DNA of 61,178 nucleotides from NCBI RefSeq assembly GCF_021655095.1, contig NZ_PPXW01000001.1, positions 805,333-866,510 on the forward strand, given 5' to 3'. The notes under the pieces were generated by a model. That model was not told the origin of the DNA. It searched no databases and saw only the letters and a program-made list of their open reading frames with translations. Made by a program: the position numbers and the translations under genes. Below are positions 38,063-47,362 of this stretch, one piece after another. Each line of letters begins with the position of its first letter. Position 1 is the first letter of the stretch. The DNA comes from Clostridium sp. Cult1 (GTDB lineage Bacteria; Bacillota; Clostridia; Tissierellales; Tepidimicrobiaceae).

Positions 38063-38890
38063 TTATTTATTGAGTACATAATTCTCTATTGCCTTGGCTA
38101 CTCCATCTTCGTCATTAGTATCCGTAAATACATGTACATGATTTTTAATACTTTCATCACCATTCCTCATGCCAACCGCTAATCCTGCCACTTTAAACAT
38201 GGATATATCATTTTCATTATCACCTATTGCCACTACTTCTGATTTGTCTATATTTAATTTATCGATTAAATAGTTTAATCCCGTACCTTTTGATACTCCT
38301 TCATTCATCACTTCAATATTGTTATGCCATGAACTAGATACATTTGTCCCCTTAATATCTTTCAACTTTTCTCTAAAATCTAAAAGCTTATCAATATCAT
38401 CTTCAATAAAAACAAATTTATAGATCACTGGCTTCTTATTATTTAGAATCTCCATGGAATTTTGAAATATGTTAAGATTTATCTGTTGTTTTATCAAATT
38501 ATTTTTGTAGGATTCATAGTGTTCCAAGTCTCCATAACCAGTTTCTTTAGCATAAAAGGTATTAGTATCGTAAAAATGGTAATAGATACCATTATCTTCT
38601 GCTAATTCAACTATTTTCTTAGCTGATTCTAAGTTCATAGGGTTTTCATATATTATATCTTTTCCATTACTAGTAGAAATCAGAGCACCGTTACAAGCAA
38701 TAATAGGATAATTTAATCCTATGTCTTTGCTAAAGTACAAAGCAGATCTTAATATTCTTCCAGTTGATAAAACAATATATATATCTTCATCAATAGCCCT
38801 GAGTAAAACTTCTCTAGTTCTATCAGAAACCTTATTATTGCTGTTTAACAGTGTTCCATCCATATCTATAGCTATTAGTTTGTATCTCAT
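38063..38890 (-). CDS. Cof-type HAD hydrolase
   Basis: Cytoplasmic phosphatase of the HAD superfamily (type IIB cap). The 275 residues have motif I DMDGTLLNS with the nucleophile Asp9, motif II LSTGR, the motif III Lys in VSKGTGLNYLIDK, and motif IV AIGDNENDISMFKVAG. Substrates are typically small sugar phosphates or flavin phosphates; none can be assigned. It starts behind AGAGGAGG. Confidence 0.92.
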   Translation of the reverse strand: MRYKLIAIDMDGTLLNSNNKVSDRTREVLLRAIDEDIYIVLSTGRILRSALYFSKDIGLNYPIIACNGALISTSNGKDIIYENPMNLESAKKIVELAEDNGIYYHFYDTNTFYAKETGYGDLEHYESYKNNLIKQQINLNIFQNSMEILNNKKPVIYKFVFIEDDIDKLLDFREKLKDIKGTNVSSSWHNNIEVMNEGVSKGTGLNYLIDKLNIDKSEVVAIGDNENDISMFKVAGLAVGMRNGDESIKNHVHVFTDTNDEDGVAKAIENYVLNK

Positions 38891-38943
38891 CTATTTTCCT
38901 CCTCTTCATTTGCCAAATTTAATATACCATAAAATTATAAATA

Positions 38944-38990
38944 GTCAATAAAAAACTCTTTTTTTGACAAAAAAAGAGTTTTTTATTGAC
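38944..38990 (-). terminator. Long perfect palindrome terminator after ogt
   Basis: Two perfectly complementary 23-base arms with a single central base. T-runs on both strands are part of the stem. It ends the DUF503-to-ogt run on the minus strand and insulates the HAD gene. Confidence 0.85.
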
Positions 38991-39010
38991 TTTAATACAA
39001 TATAAATCCT

Positions 39011-39517
39011 CTAGTTAATAATCCGATTATTACTTTCTAAAGCCAATAACCTCTCTTTCAATTTTAATCCACCACCAAAACCAACTAAGTTACCATTGGA
39101 ACCAATTACCCTATGGCAAGGTACTACTATGAGAACAGGATTTTTATTTAGTGCACCACCTACTGCCCTATACCCTTTAGGTGTTCCAATGTTTATTGCC
39201 ATTTCCTTATAGGATATGGTTTCTCCATAGGGGATTTTTAGAAGCTCTATCCATACCTTCTTCTGAAAATCAGTTCCTCTTAGATCTAGAGGTAGAGAAA
39301 ATTTCTTTAACTTTCCTTCTAAATATTCTATTATTTGCATATGATAGTCATAGTTATTTTTATCGACCTTTCTAGTTTGTCCATATTTTCGATTTACATG
39401 CCCTATTATATCTTCCTTGCTATCGTCTAATAGATAAAGATAAACTATACCTTTAATCGAAAAAAATATAATCATTTGTCCTATGGGTGTATCAAATTCA
39501 TAATATTTAATATCCAT
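39011..39517 (-). CDS. ogt: Methylated-DNA--protein-cysteine methyltransferase
   Basis: Suicide repair protein that removes alkyl groups from O6-methylguanine. The 168 residues carry the acceptor PCHRVIGSNGNLVGFGGG with its Cys, the helix IGTPKGYRAVGGALNKNP that contains the Arg finger, and a typical N-terminal domain. It is last in a run including endonuclease III, and overlaps nothing. The start follows AAGGAAGG. Confidence 0.94.
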   Translation of the reverse strand: MDIKYYEFDTPIGQMIIFFSIKGIVYLYLLDDSKEDIIGHVNRKYGQTRKVDKNNYDYHMQIIEYLEGKLKKFSLPLDLRGTDFQKKVWIELLKIPYGETISYKEMAINIGTPKGYRAVGGALNKNPVLIVVPCHRVIGSNGNLVGFGGGLKLKERLLALESNNRIIN

Positions 39518-39521
39518 AACT

Positions 39522-40193
39522 TTATCCTTCCCTTGTTAATCTCCACTGTTCTCTGACCATTTTCTCTAACATAGGATTAGAATTTATATTGGGATTTGAT
39601 AAAATGCCATTAAACCATTTTACAGCTTCATCTTTGTTCCCAAGTCTTCTATTGATTTCTCCCAATAGATAACCTAGTTTCAGTTCATCCATATTAGTGT
39701 CTACTAAAGATTCTTTATAGAACCCTTCTTTATAAAAATCCTTTGTAAAACCTAAAAACCTTATTTCTTCATCTTCCTGTCCCTTAAGCCTATATAACCA
39801 AGCTAAATTTAAACATAAGGAACCTAAATCGATTTTTTTATAGTCTAATAATTGACCAATATAAAGAGCTAACTTGTAGGTAATTATTGCTTCATCTATA
39901 GTTCTTTTATTACCATAACTTCTTTTGTTCCACTTAGAAGTAATCTCATTTAAAATAATTTCCTTATCCTTTCTGCTAATTGAAAGAAATTTCCCTTCTG
40001 TTGCTGCATATCCACAATTAGGGCAAATAAACACATTATATTTTAATGGGTTTTCTCCTTCATAATATGATAAAAAATCTTCATCCCTTTTAATTAATCT
40101 TAATTTTGAAGCTCTTACTTTTTTAGACGTAAATTCTATATTGCAAATAGGACATTCTATCGTTTTGTCATATAATTCATCTATTTCTGTCAA
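39522..40193 (-). CDS. DUF2225 protein, zinc-ribbon plus helical repeats
   Basis: A 223-residue soluble protein. The N-terminus has two CxxC pairs (ECPICNIEF and FICPNCGYAA) forming a zinc site, and the rest looks like TPR-type helices (for example KDEAVKWFNGILSNPNI). The family DUF2225 is common in Firmicutes and has no clear biochemical role. Start is TTG behind GGAGGAA. It is only 18 bases after vanW-like gene and 4 bases before ogt. Confidence 0.85.
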   Translation of the reverse strand: MTEIDELYDKTIECPICNIEFTSKKVRASKLRLIKRDEDFLSYYEGENPLKYNVFICPNCGYAATEGKFLSISRKDKEIILNEITSKWNKRSYGNKRTIDEAIITYKLALYIGQLLDYKKIDLGSLCLNLAWLYRLKGQEDEEIRFLGFTKDFYKEGFYKESLVDTNMDELKLGYLLGEINRRLGNKDEAVKWFNGILSNPNINSNPMLEKMVREQWRLTREG

Positions 40194-40211
40194 AAAAAAT
40201 TCCTCCTTGCA

Positions 40212-41657
40212 TTAATCTCCCACATTTTCATCTTCAGTTGTATCATCTATTTCACCATCTTCTACCAAATCATCTAGCCAACCATCTTTATCAGTGGTAG
40301 ATGTGGTAGTAGTAATTTCTTCACCTATCCTATAAATAAAGTTTCTTGGTCTATAAAAATCCTTGCTAATTAAATCTCTGCTTACAGTCTTGCCATTTTT
40401 TATTATAGACTTATAGGTATTTACCTTATAACCTGTTCTGCCTTCTTGTACTAAAACCTTGCTACCCGGCTCCAAGGTTTTATCTAATACAGTTTCTTCT
40501 TTAGCATGAATAGTCTCCACTATTTCAGAGTCAATTTTTACAGTATAATCTTTTGATTGTCTATCTCCATAAACATAGAAATAAATACGATCTCCCACTA
40601 TTTTTGAGTCAAAATATATAGGGTAGTCGAAATCATTTCTAAATTTCAAATCTAAAAATCCAAAGGCAACTGCTGCATCTTGCCCAAATTTCACATATTT
40701 GGCAGGTATTGAATGGGGTGACCTTTCCAAAATTGTAACATCTGCTAATAACAAAGCATTGTAAAGAGTCGTAGATGTTTGACATACCCCTCCCCCTACA
40801 TCAGGAGTATATTCTCCAGCTATTATTACACTGGCTTCTTTGTAACCATACTTTTTGGCCCTTGGTCCAGTAGTTTCATTAAATGACATGGACTCACCTG
40901 GCATTAAAATTTTACCTCTAATTGAATTTGCAGATAACCTAATGTTTTCGATTCTATTTTGACTACTTCCTTTAAAAGAAGTAGAATACTCTCCTATAAC
41001 TCCATTAATTCTACTTAATAAGCTTTTTGTCACTTTAGGAATTATATCTTCCACAGGTATCTGAACAATATCTAATGTATCTATATTATTTTGAATTATT
41101 TGACGCAATTTTTCTCTATCTACAATTTTACCTACTATCTCATCTGTAATACTTATATTTCCATTATTAAAATGGAATTCTGCACTTTTTGCTTCTTTAT
41201 CTATATCGTGGCTAATAGTTTCAACAATATGGTCTATCATTTCCATATTCAGATTTGAGTCTAGGGAAATCTCTACCCCATTTCTTTTAGTACGGATTAT
41301 TTCTTTAATCCTTTTAAATATATTCCCATTTCTTCCCACTGCATAGGCTTGATCAACAGCCTTTTCATAATTTAAATTAAATCCTAATTCATCTAATCTA
41401 TATCTATATTCTTCATCTACATATATGAGAGTCATTATTTTCTTATTTATCTCTTCTCTCTTTTTGTCCTTTATTAATTTTAAAGCCTCTTCCTTGGTCA
41501 TAAATGAAAGGTCATATTCTTCAACCTTTACACCCTCATATATTAATTCTGTACTTAATACTTTAAAATAGCCATAAAAACCTAACCCTAAAATAATAGC
41601 AAGGAAAACAAACATTATTATCAATATTATTCTTGCTTTTTTATTAATCCCTTCCAT
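40212..41657 (-). CDS. VanW-family protein with membrane anchor and G5-like domain
   Basis: A 481-residue cell-surface protein. A membrane anchor (about 10-30) is followed by two putative peptidoglycan-binding-type repeats, the VanW domain (LMPGESMSFNETTGPR, VGGGVCQTSTTLYNALLLAD, RSPHSIPAKYVKFGQDAAVAF) and a G5-like C-terminus (VETIHAKEETVLDKTLEPGS), ending in an acidic Thr-rich tail. VanW is named from a vancomycin cluster but its role is unknown. It directly follows an FtsA-like gene, hinting at cell-envelope or division work. Confidence 0.9.
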   Translation of the reverse strand: MEGINKKARIILIIMFVFLAIILGLGFYGYFKVLSTELIYEGVKVEEYDLSFMTKEEALKLIKDKKREEINKKIMTLIYVDEEYRYRLDELGFNLNYEKAVDQAYAVGRNGNIFKRIKEIIRTKRNGVEISLDSNLNMEMIDHIVETISHDIDKEAKSAEFHFNNGNISITDEIVGKIVDREKLRQIIQNNIDTLDIVQIPVEDIIPKVTKSLLSRINGVIGEYSTSFKGSSQNRIENIRLSANSIRGKILMPGESMSFNETTGPRAKKYGYKEASVIIAGEYTPDVGGGVCQTSTTLYNALLLADVTILERSPHSIPAKYVKFGQDAAVAFGFLDLKFRNDFDYPIYFDSKIVGDRIYFYVYGDRQSKDYTVKIDSEIVETIHAKEETVLDKTLEPGSKVLVQEGRTGYKVNTYKSIIKNGKTVSRDLISKDFYRPRNFIYRIGEEITTTTSTTDKDGWLDDLVEDGEIDDTTEDENVGD

Positions 41658-41720
41658 ACTTGGCCTCCACTTATATAATTTTATATATTATTAAATATAT
41701 GTATTATTTCTATTAGAATA

Positions 41721-43676
41721 CTACTTGCTCCAAAATATTTGTAATTCATCTCCATTTTTTAAGGGGGCCATGTATTCAGCCTCTTTTCCATTTATTTTTA
41801 GTATCAAATTTCCCCTTAGCTCCGATAAATCGAAATCTATATAGTCGAATATATCTACAAATACAAATTCATCTTTGTTATATTCTATTATTTTATATTC
41901 TCCATTAATAATTAACTCTAAAGTTTTCCTTTTAATTACGGTAATAACGTCTTCTTCTTTTAACGGAGTATCGTATTTAGCTTCTCTCCCATTTATTAAA
42001 ATATTAGAAGCAGATACATCTACATTTAAAAATTCCAAAAAATCTCCTAGAGTATTGATCTGAACAATATCTATTCTATCCCCTTCATTTATTATAGGAT
42101 TATCTTCTACTTTATTTCCATTTATCTTGATTTCCTTTATTAGATTGTATTTTCGGTTATTATAACTTACCATTTTTACCTTAGAAATGCACTCGGATAA
42201 ATAAGGCTTTCTATTCTTCCCTTGAGTCGCCTTAATAACCTTCAATATATCTCCGTCTTTTAAATGAGTATTTAAGTTCCCAATATCATTATTTACATAT
42301 ATTATAGCAGGTTTTCCTTCTTCCCCTAAAATTATTCTTCTTTCACCATTTACATAATAAGTAAAATCATTGCCCAATTTGGGTATCAAATTTCTTGGAT
42401 TATAGCCAGTTAACACAAGTATATCAGAAACTTTTACTTTTTCCGTGTTGAATATACGAATCTCTTCATCATTGAACTTAATTTGCAGAAAGTTTCTATA
42501 TCTTTGGGCAGCTCCTTCTATTGCTATTCCAATTGGAGTTATTATATCTGGTCCATTAATATTAGAACTTAACCCTTCTAAATTTTCGATAAAACTCGAA
42601 TCTCGAATAGAGACTCTTTCTTTAGGCAAACCCAATTTTTCAGCAATACAATCTTTCAATCCAGGCATTTGGCTACTACCCCCAATTAGAAAAACGGCAC
42701 TTGGGGCTTTTTCATTAAACTCAATTATCTTCTCTACTATTTCATTAGCTATACTCTCTATTGTTTCATAGATACTTTTTATTATTTCTTTTGTAGTTAA
42801 TTTATGTTGTACACCAACAACGTCAATAAATTCATGGACCTCTTTAGAGCTAAGTTGTATTTTTAATTTTTCACCACCGTTAAAATCTAATAGATATTTT
42901 TGGGATAGGGCTTCTGTTATTTCATCCCCTGCTTGGGATGTCATAGCATAAGCCATTATTTTGCCATCTTTAGTTATTGCAATATCTGATGTGCCCGCTC
43001 CTATATCTATTAATGCTAAATTCAATAGTCTTAACTCTTCTTTAATAGCCACATTTATAGCTGCTATTGGTTCTAAAGTAATATTACCAACTTCAAGACC
43101 TGCCTTTGATATAACTGAATATAGACCTTCTATAACCATCTGGGGTAAAAATGTGGCTAACAGGTTTACTCCTATTCTAGATCCTCTATGGCCTTCCAAC
43201 TTATTCATTATATTGCCATCCAAATAGTAATTAATAACCGTATACCCAATATTGTAATACTTTAGTCTGTTTTCCTCTTCATTATTATTAATAATTTCTT
43301 GGGCTTTTTGTACAGCTTCTAATTCTAGAACCTCTACTATATTTCTTGTAATTTCAGAATTATCTCTTATATCTTTATCTACTTTTACTCTACAAGTCCG
43401 TAATGATCTACCAGCAGCAGCAATAAAAACCTTCTTTAAGCTTGTCCCTAGTTTTTCTTCTAATTCTTCTTTTATCTCTTTAACGATTTCAGTAACTCCA
43501 TCGATATCATGAATCTGCCCATCATACATATATCTTTTGCTATGTTCCCTGATTGAATATGCTAGTACATTTAATTTCTGGTCTTCTGTATACTTTCCTA
43601 CAATTCCAATTATAGTTCTAGTCCCTATATCTAAAGAAAAAATCAAATTTTCTTTTGAATTTTCCCACTGTTTCAT
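41721..43676 (-). CDS. FtsA-like ATPase with repeated small C-terminal domains
   Basis: The first about 395 residues are an actin-like FtsA/PilM ATPase, with phosphate loops LIFSLDIGTRTIIGIVG and ALIDIGAGTSDIAITKDG and the adenosine motif VFLIGGSSQMPGL. The protein is 651 residues, against about 420 for ordinary FtsA. The extra part shows at least three to four repeats ending in an ING-x-x-a...PLK-x-GD-x-I pattern (about 440-482, 516-540, 559-583, 625-650), resembling small beta-grasp (ThiS/TGS/ubiquitin-like) units. No obvious C-terminal amphipathic membrane-targeting helix remains. It lies between nth and a VanW-family gene. Confidence 0.85.
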   Translation of the reverse strand: MKQWENSKENLIFSLDIGTRTIIGIVGKYTEDQKLNVLAYSIREHSKRYMYDGQIHDIDGVTEIVKEIKEELEEKLGTSLKKVFIAAAGRSLRTCRVKVDKDIRDNSEITRNIVEVLELEAVQKAQEIINNNEEENRLKYYNIGYTVINYYLDGNIMNKLEGHRGSRIGVNLLATFLPQMVIEGLYSVISKAGLEVGNITLEPIAAINVAIKEELRLLNLALIDIGAGTSDIAITKDGKIMAYAMTSQAGDEITEALSQKYLLDFNGGEKLKIQLSSKEVHEFIDVVGVQHKLTTKEIIKSIYETIESIANEIVEKIIEFNEKAPSAVFLIGGSSQMPGLKDCIAEKLGLPKERVSIRDSSFIENLEGLSSNINGPDIITPIGIAIEGAAQRYRNFLQIKFNDEEIRIFNTEKVKVSDILVLTGYNPRNLIPKLGNDFTYYVNGERRIILGEEGKPAIIYVNNDIGNLNTHLKDGDILKVIKATQGKNRKPYLSECISKVKMVSYNNRKYNLIKEIKINGNKVEDNPIINEGDRIDIVQINTLGDFLEFLNVDVSASNILINGREAKYDTPLKEEDVITVIKRKTLELIINGEYKIIEYNKDEFVFVDIFDYIDFDLSELRGNLILKINGKEAEYMAPLKNGDELQIFWSK

Positions 43677-43689
43677 GCTAACAGCCCTT

Positions 43690-44343
43690 TCATTCTTTAT
43701 TAATTTCTTCTTTATAATAGAAGCAATAATCTTTTAATGGACATTTACCACATAGGGGTCTCCTTGCTTTACAAACCCTACGACCATGAAATATCAATAA
43801 ATGATGAGCTTTAGACCACATATCCCTATCTATACTATCCATCAGATCCTTTTCAGTGTCTAAAACATTATTGCTATCTGCTAATCCTATCCTATTAGAT
43901 ACCCTAAAAACATGGGTATCTACTGCTATAGCAGGTGTTGAAAAAGCATTGCTTAAAACTACATTAGCAGTCTTTCTACCAACTCCGGGTAGGGTTATCA
44001 ACTCCTCTAACGAACTAGGTACCTCTCCATTAAATTCTTCAATTAGCAGTTTACAAGTACCTAAGATATTTTTACTCTTCGTTTTATAAAATCCACAAGA
44101 TCGGATCTTTTCCCCCAATTCTTCTTCAGTTAATTTAAGATAATCTTCAGGAGTTTTTAATTCTTTAAAGAGTTTAGCTGTTGTTTTATTAACTTGTACA
44201 TCTGTACATTGGGCAGAAAGAATTGTTGCTATCAGTAATTCAAATGGGTTTGAATAATTTAACTCTGCCTTTGCATCTGGATATAATTCCATTAAAATAT
44301 CTATTACTTTTTTTATCTCCTCTTTAGTTAGTACCTTTTTCAT
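43690..44343 (-). CDS. nth: Endonuclease III
   Basis: Bifunctional glycosylase/AP lyase that excises oxidised pyrimidines. The 217 residues include the catalytic Lys in ILSAQCTDVQVNKTT, the helix-hairpin-helix LPGVGRKTANVVLSNAF, the catalytic Asp in AVDTHVFRVSNR, and a C-terminal 4Fe-4S site with the spacing C-x6-C-x2-C-x5-C (CKARRPLCGKCPLKDYC). It starts behind TAGGTGA and lies 9 bases after a DUF503 gene. Confidence 0.97.
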   Translation of the reverse strand: MKKVLTKEEIKKVIDILMELYPDAKAELNYSNPFELLIATILSAQCTDVQVNKTTAKLFKELKTPEDYLKLTEEELGEKIRSCGFYKTKSKNILGTCKLLIEEFNGEVPSSLEELITLPGVGRKTANVVLSNAFSTPAIAVDTHVFRVSNRIGLADSNNVLDTEKDLMDSIDRDMWSKAHHLLIFHGRRVCKARRPLCGKCPLKDYCFYYKEEINKE

Positions 44344-44351
44344 ATAATCAC

Positions 44352-44633
44352 CTACAAAATTTCAATATTATAGTCTATTATTTCTACCCTACTATCTCCA
44401 TCAATAAATTTTAGTATTTTAGAGATAGTTTTATTTGCATGACCAGTATCATTTGTAACACATGAAAATCCAATTATTGAAGTTTTCCAACTATCATTTA
44501 ATCCTACTTCAGCTATAGATACATTAAACCTCGATTGGATTCGACCCATTACACTCTTTATTATATGTCTTTTGTCTTTAAGGGAGTTTGATTCATATAA
44601 CATTAATTTTATCGAACAAATTCCAACTATCAT
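44352..44633 (-). CDS. DUF503-family protein
   Basis: A 93-residue conserved protein starting MIVGICSIKLML with ESNSLKDKRHIIKSV and SRFNVSIAEVGLNDSWK, typical of DUF503 (often near rbfA). The function is unknown. The ATG at 44633 follows GAGGTG; an upstream in-frame ATG would lie on top of that ribosome site. It begins the compact run ending at ogt. Confidence 0.88.
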   Translation of the reverse strand: MIVGICSIKLMLYESNSLKDKRHIIKSVMGRIQSRFNVSIAEVGLNDSWKTSIIGFSCVTNDTGHANKTISKILKFIDGDSRVEIIDYNIEIL

Positions 44634-44723
44634 AGATTCACCTCGATGCAAAATAACATTGAATATATTTTATAATTATACACTAATGATTTCAACCTTA
44701 AAAGACAAATAAGAGCTTCTATG

Positions 44724-44754
44724 ATTATAAAAAAAGAGGATAAAATCCTCTTTT
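44724..44754 (-). terminator. Terminator of kbl
   Basis: Ten-base perfect arms (AAAAGAGGAT) with a 3-base loop and a T-run on the minus strand, one base beyond the kbl stop. Confidence 0.9.
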
Positions 44755-44755
44755 C

Positions 44756-45946
44756 TTATTTTAATACCTTCATCTCTTTTCCAACCTTTTCAAATATATC
44801 TACAGCTCTATCTAATTGTTCCTTAGTGTGTCCTGCTGTTACCATACATCTAACCCTTCCTGTTCCTCTTGGTACAGTTGGGAATACTATTGCTGAAACA
44901 AATACACCATTTTCCAATAACTTTTTACTGAACTCCATAGTTTCAGCTTCGTCTCCAATTATAACTGGTGTAATTGGTGTTTCGCTATGACCAGTATTGA
45001 ATCCAAGAGTTCCAAGTTTTTGTTTAAAGTATTTAGCATTATCCCATAGTTTATCTGTATATTCTGTAGACTCCATTAACATTTTTATTGCTTCCATTAT
45101 AGCTCCTACTGCTGCAGGTGGTAATGAAGTACTAAATAGCACTGGTCTAGCTCTATGATTTAACCATTCATACATAGTCTTTGATCCTGCCACATATCCT
45201 CCTACTACTCCAATAGCTTTTGAAAGAGTACCTATTGAAAAATCTACTCTACCATGTAATCCAAAGTGGTCAACTGTTCCCCTACCACTTTCTCCTAAAA
45301 CTCCTGAACCGTGAGCATCATCTACATAGGTCATAGCTTCATATTTTTCAGCCAATTCAACTATTTCTGGTAATTTAGCAATATCTCCATCCATACTAAA
45401 TACTCCGTCAGTGATTATTAGAACATTTCTATATTTATCTCTATTTTCTTTAAGTACTTGTTCTAAATTATCTAAATCGGAATGCTTAAATATTTTTCTG
45501 TCTGCTTTACTTAATCTAGTACCATCTATTATAGAAGCATGGTTTAATTCATCAGATATTATTAAATCTCCAGCTTCTGTTATAGCTTGGATTGTTCCAG
45601 CATTACAATTAAATCCTGATTGATAGATAAATGCAGCTTCTTCTCGTTTAAATTTAGATAATAATTCTTCTAGTTCTTCATGAATAGACATATTACCAAC
45701 AATTGTCCTTACTGCTCCTGCACCTGCTCCATATTTTTCTACTGCTTCTATAGCTGCTTTTTTCAACCTTGGATGATTTGCAAACCCAAGGTAATTGTTT
45801 GATGATAGATTAATTACCTTTTTCCCATTTAAAATTATTTCAGCTTCATTTGCTCCTTCTAATATTGGTAGCTTTCTATATACTCCTTCTTTCTTAAGTT
45901 CTTCAATCTTTTCTTTTAAATAATTTAACTCATGGACATTAGCCAA
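44756..45946 (-). CDS. kbl: Glycine C-acetyltransferase (2-amino-3-ketobutyrate CoA ligase)
   Basis: PLP enzyme cleaving 2-amino-3-oxobutyrate with CoA to glycine and acetyl-CoA. The 396 residues show the alpha-oxoamine synthase motifs: [68 protein letters not shown], and the PLP-binding [13 protein letters not shown] BioF-like (7-keto-8-aminopelargonate synthase) role is possible because the families are close; no tdh or bio gene is adjacent. Start is TTG behind GGAGGGG. Glycine made here could enter the glycine reductase route encoded 9 kb away. Confidence 0.88.
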   Translation of the reverse strand: MANVHELNYLKEKIEELKKEGVYRKLPILEGANEAEIILNGKKVINLSSNNYLGFANHPRLKKAAIEAVEKYGAGAGAVRTIVGNMSIHEELEELLSKFKREEAAFIYQSGFNCNAGTIQAITEAGDLIISDELNHASIIDGTRLSKADRKIFKHSDLDNLEQVLKENRDKYRNVLIITDGVFSMDGDIAKLPEIVELAEKYEAMTYVDDAHGSGVLGESGRGTVDHFGLHGRVDFSIGTLSKAIGVVGGYVAGSKTMYEWLNHRARPVLFSTSLPPAAVGAIMEAIKMLMESTEYTDKLWDNAKYFKQKLGTLGFNTGHSETPITPVIIGDEAETMEFSKKLLENGVFVSAIVFPTVPRGTGRVRCMVTAGHTKEQLDRAVDIFEKVGKEMKVLK

Positions 45947-46008
45947 GGTGTTCCCCTCCTATATTATGATTTTAGGTTTTTTAACACAAATATAGTATAA
46001 CATAAATT

Positions 46009-47139
46009 TTATTCTTGTTGGCAACCTTTGTGAATAAAATATTTAATAAGATTTTTCATTTCTTCCCTTGTGTTTACATCTTTTTCTGTTTCTATCCTTT
46101 TCTCTATCATCTCCTTTCCATATTCCAAATCTATTTTTAGAATAGCCCATGCAGCATACTCTCTAATCATAGGATTAGGATCATTTAATAAGGATTCTAA
46201 TAATTTAGTGTTTTCCCTATCTCTTGCATTTCCTAGGGCAATTATTCCATTTCTTTTTAAGATATTTTTCCCCCTCCAGCTACCAGCCATTTTCCCATAT
46301 TTCTCCTTAAATTGCCTATTGGATATAGAAAAAAGTTCTTCTATATCCATATATCCTTTGGTAACCTTTGGGATAAACTCTTCATGGTTTGATTCTTGTA
46401 TATCCTTATTCTTAGGACATACAAGTTGACATGTGTCACAACCATAAATCTTTATTCCCATCTTGTCCCTTAGTTCATAAGGTATTTTTTCCTTAGTTTG
46501 TGTTAAATAGGATATACATTTTTTAGGATTAAACTTAAAAGGTCCTTCCAAAGCTCCAGTAGGACAATGATCAATGCATATATTACAATCTCTACATCGA
46601 CTGCCAATAGATACAGGGATAAAATTTATATCTAAATCAGTTAGTATGTAGCCTATAAATATGAATGATCCGTATTCATCATTTATAATAGAACAATTCT
46701 TTCCATAATATCCTATACCCGACTTATTAGCTAATTCTCTATCTATCAAAGGTCCTGTATCAACAAAATACTTATAGGTAAAATTCGTTATCTTCCTTAT
46801 TTCTTTAATCAAATCCTCCATTCTACTTTTTAGGACTATATGGTAATCTATGCCCCAGGATGATTTTGAAATCAAACCTTTCAGCTTATAGTCTACCCTT
46901 TCATTTAATCTATTATTATAAGATAATCCAATTACAATTATAGTTTTACATTGGGAAAAAGTTAGCCTTGGGTTAATTCTTTTATCTATATCCCTTTCCT
47001 CAAATTCCGTTTGTCGATTTTTCTTTTGTCTGACAATAAGATAATCTTTTTTATTGTTTAAAAGTTCACAGTCTGTAAACCCTATCATATCGATATTTAA
47101 TTCTTTTGATTTATCTATAATATATCGTTTTAAATCCAT
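46009..47139 (-). CDS. queG: Epoxyqueuosine reductase
   Basis: Cobalamin and Fe-S enzyme for the last step of queuosine synthesis in tRNA. The 376 residues include the N-terminal cobalamin-binding domain, two 4Fe-4S motifs (CRDCNICIDHCPTGAL and GCDTCQLVCPKN), and C-terminal HEAT-like repeats (MIREYAAWAILKID). Start is the ATG of MDLKRY after AGGAG. It is divergent from the suf operon, whose Fe-S clusters it needs. Confidence 0.93.
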   Translation of the reverse strand: MDLKRYIIDKSKELNIDMIGFTDCELLNNKKDYLIVRQKKNRQTEFEERDIDKRINPRLTFSQCKTIIVIGLSYNNRLNERVDYKLKGLISKSSWGIDYHIVLKSRMEDLIKEIRKITNFTYKYFVDTGPLIDRELANKSGIGYYGKNCSIINDEYGSFIFIGYILTDLDINFIPVSIGSRCRDCNICIDHCPTGALEGPFKFNPKKCISYLTQTKEKIPYELRDKMGIKIYGCDTCQLVCPKNKDIQESNHEEFIPKVTKGYMDIEELFSISNRQFKEKYGKMAGSWRGKNILKRNGIIALGNARDRENTKLLESLLNDPNPMIREYAAWAILKIDLEYGKEMIEKRIETEKDVNTREEMKNLIKYFIHKGCQQE

Positions 47140-47301
47140 AAACAACTCCTATTCTAATACTTTTTCCTTTCTAAATATATTATATCATTCTTTTTTAAAA
47201 AACTATATTTTATTCTTTCGTTATAATTCTCTGATTTCATCCTATTAGGAAATTTTTTATTATATCCTAGTAAAACGGTATGTTTTTTCCAAGAATTATG
47301 G

Positions 47302-47326
47302 TATACTGTAATGAGAATAGTTATCA
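47302..47326 (+). promoter_or_regulatory. suf promoter (extended -10) with Fur-box-like palindrome
   Basis: TATACT (47302-47307) preceded by TG-G gives an extended -10 element; no good -35 exists. Five bases further, TGAGAAT-A-GTTATCA (47312-47326) matches the 7-1-7 Fur box TGATAAT-n-ATTATCA at 12 of 14 positions and covers the predicted start site. Iron-responsive repression is therefore likely; an IscR-type gene is not in the window. Confidence 0.6.
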
Positions 47327-47362
47327 ATTAGTAAAGATTATTATTTGTAAAGGAGAGTATCT

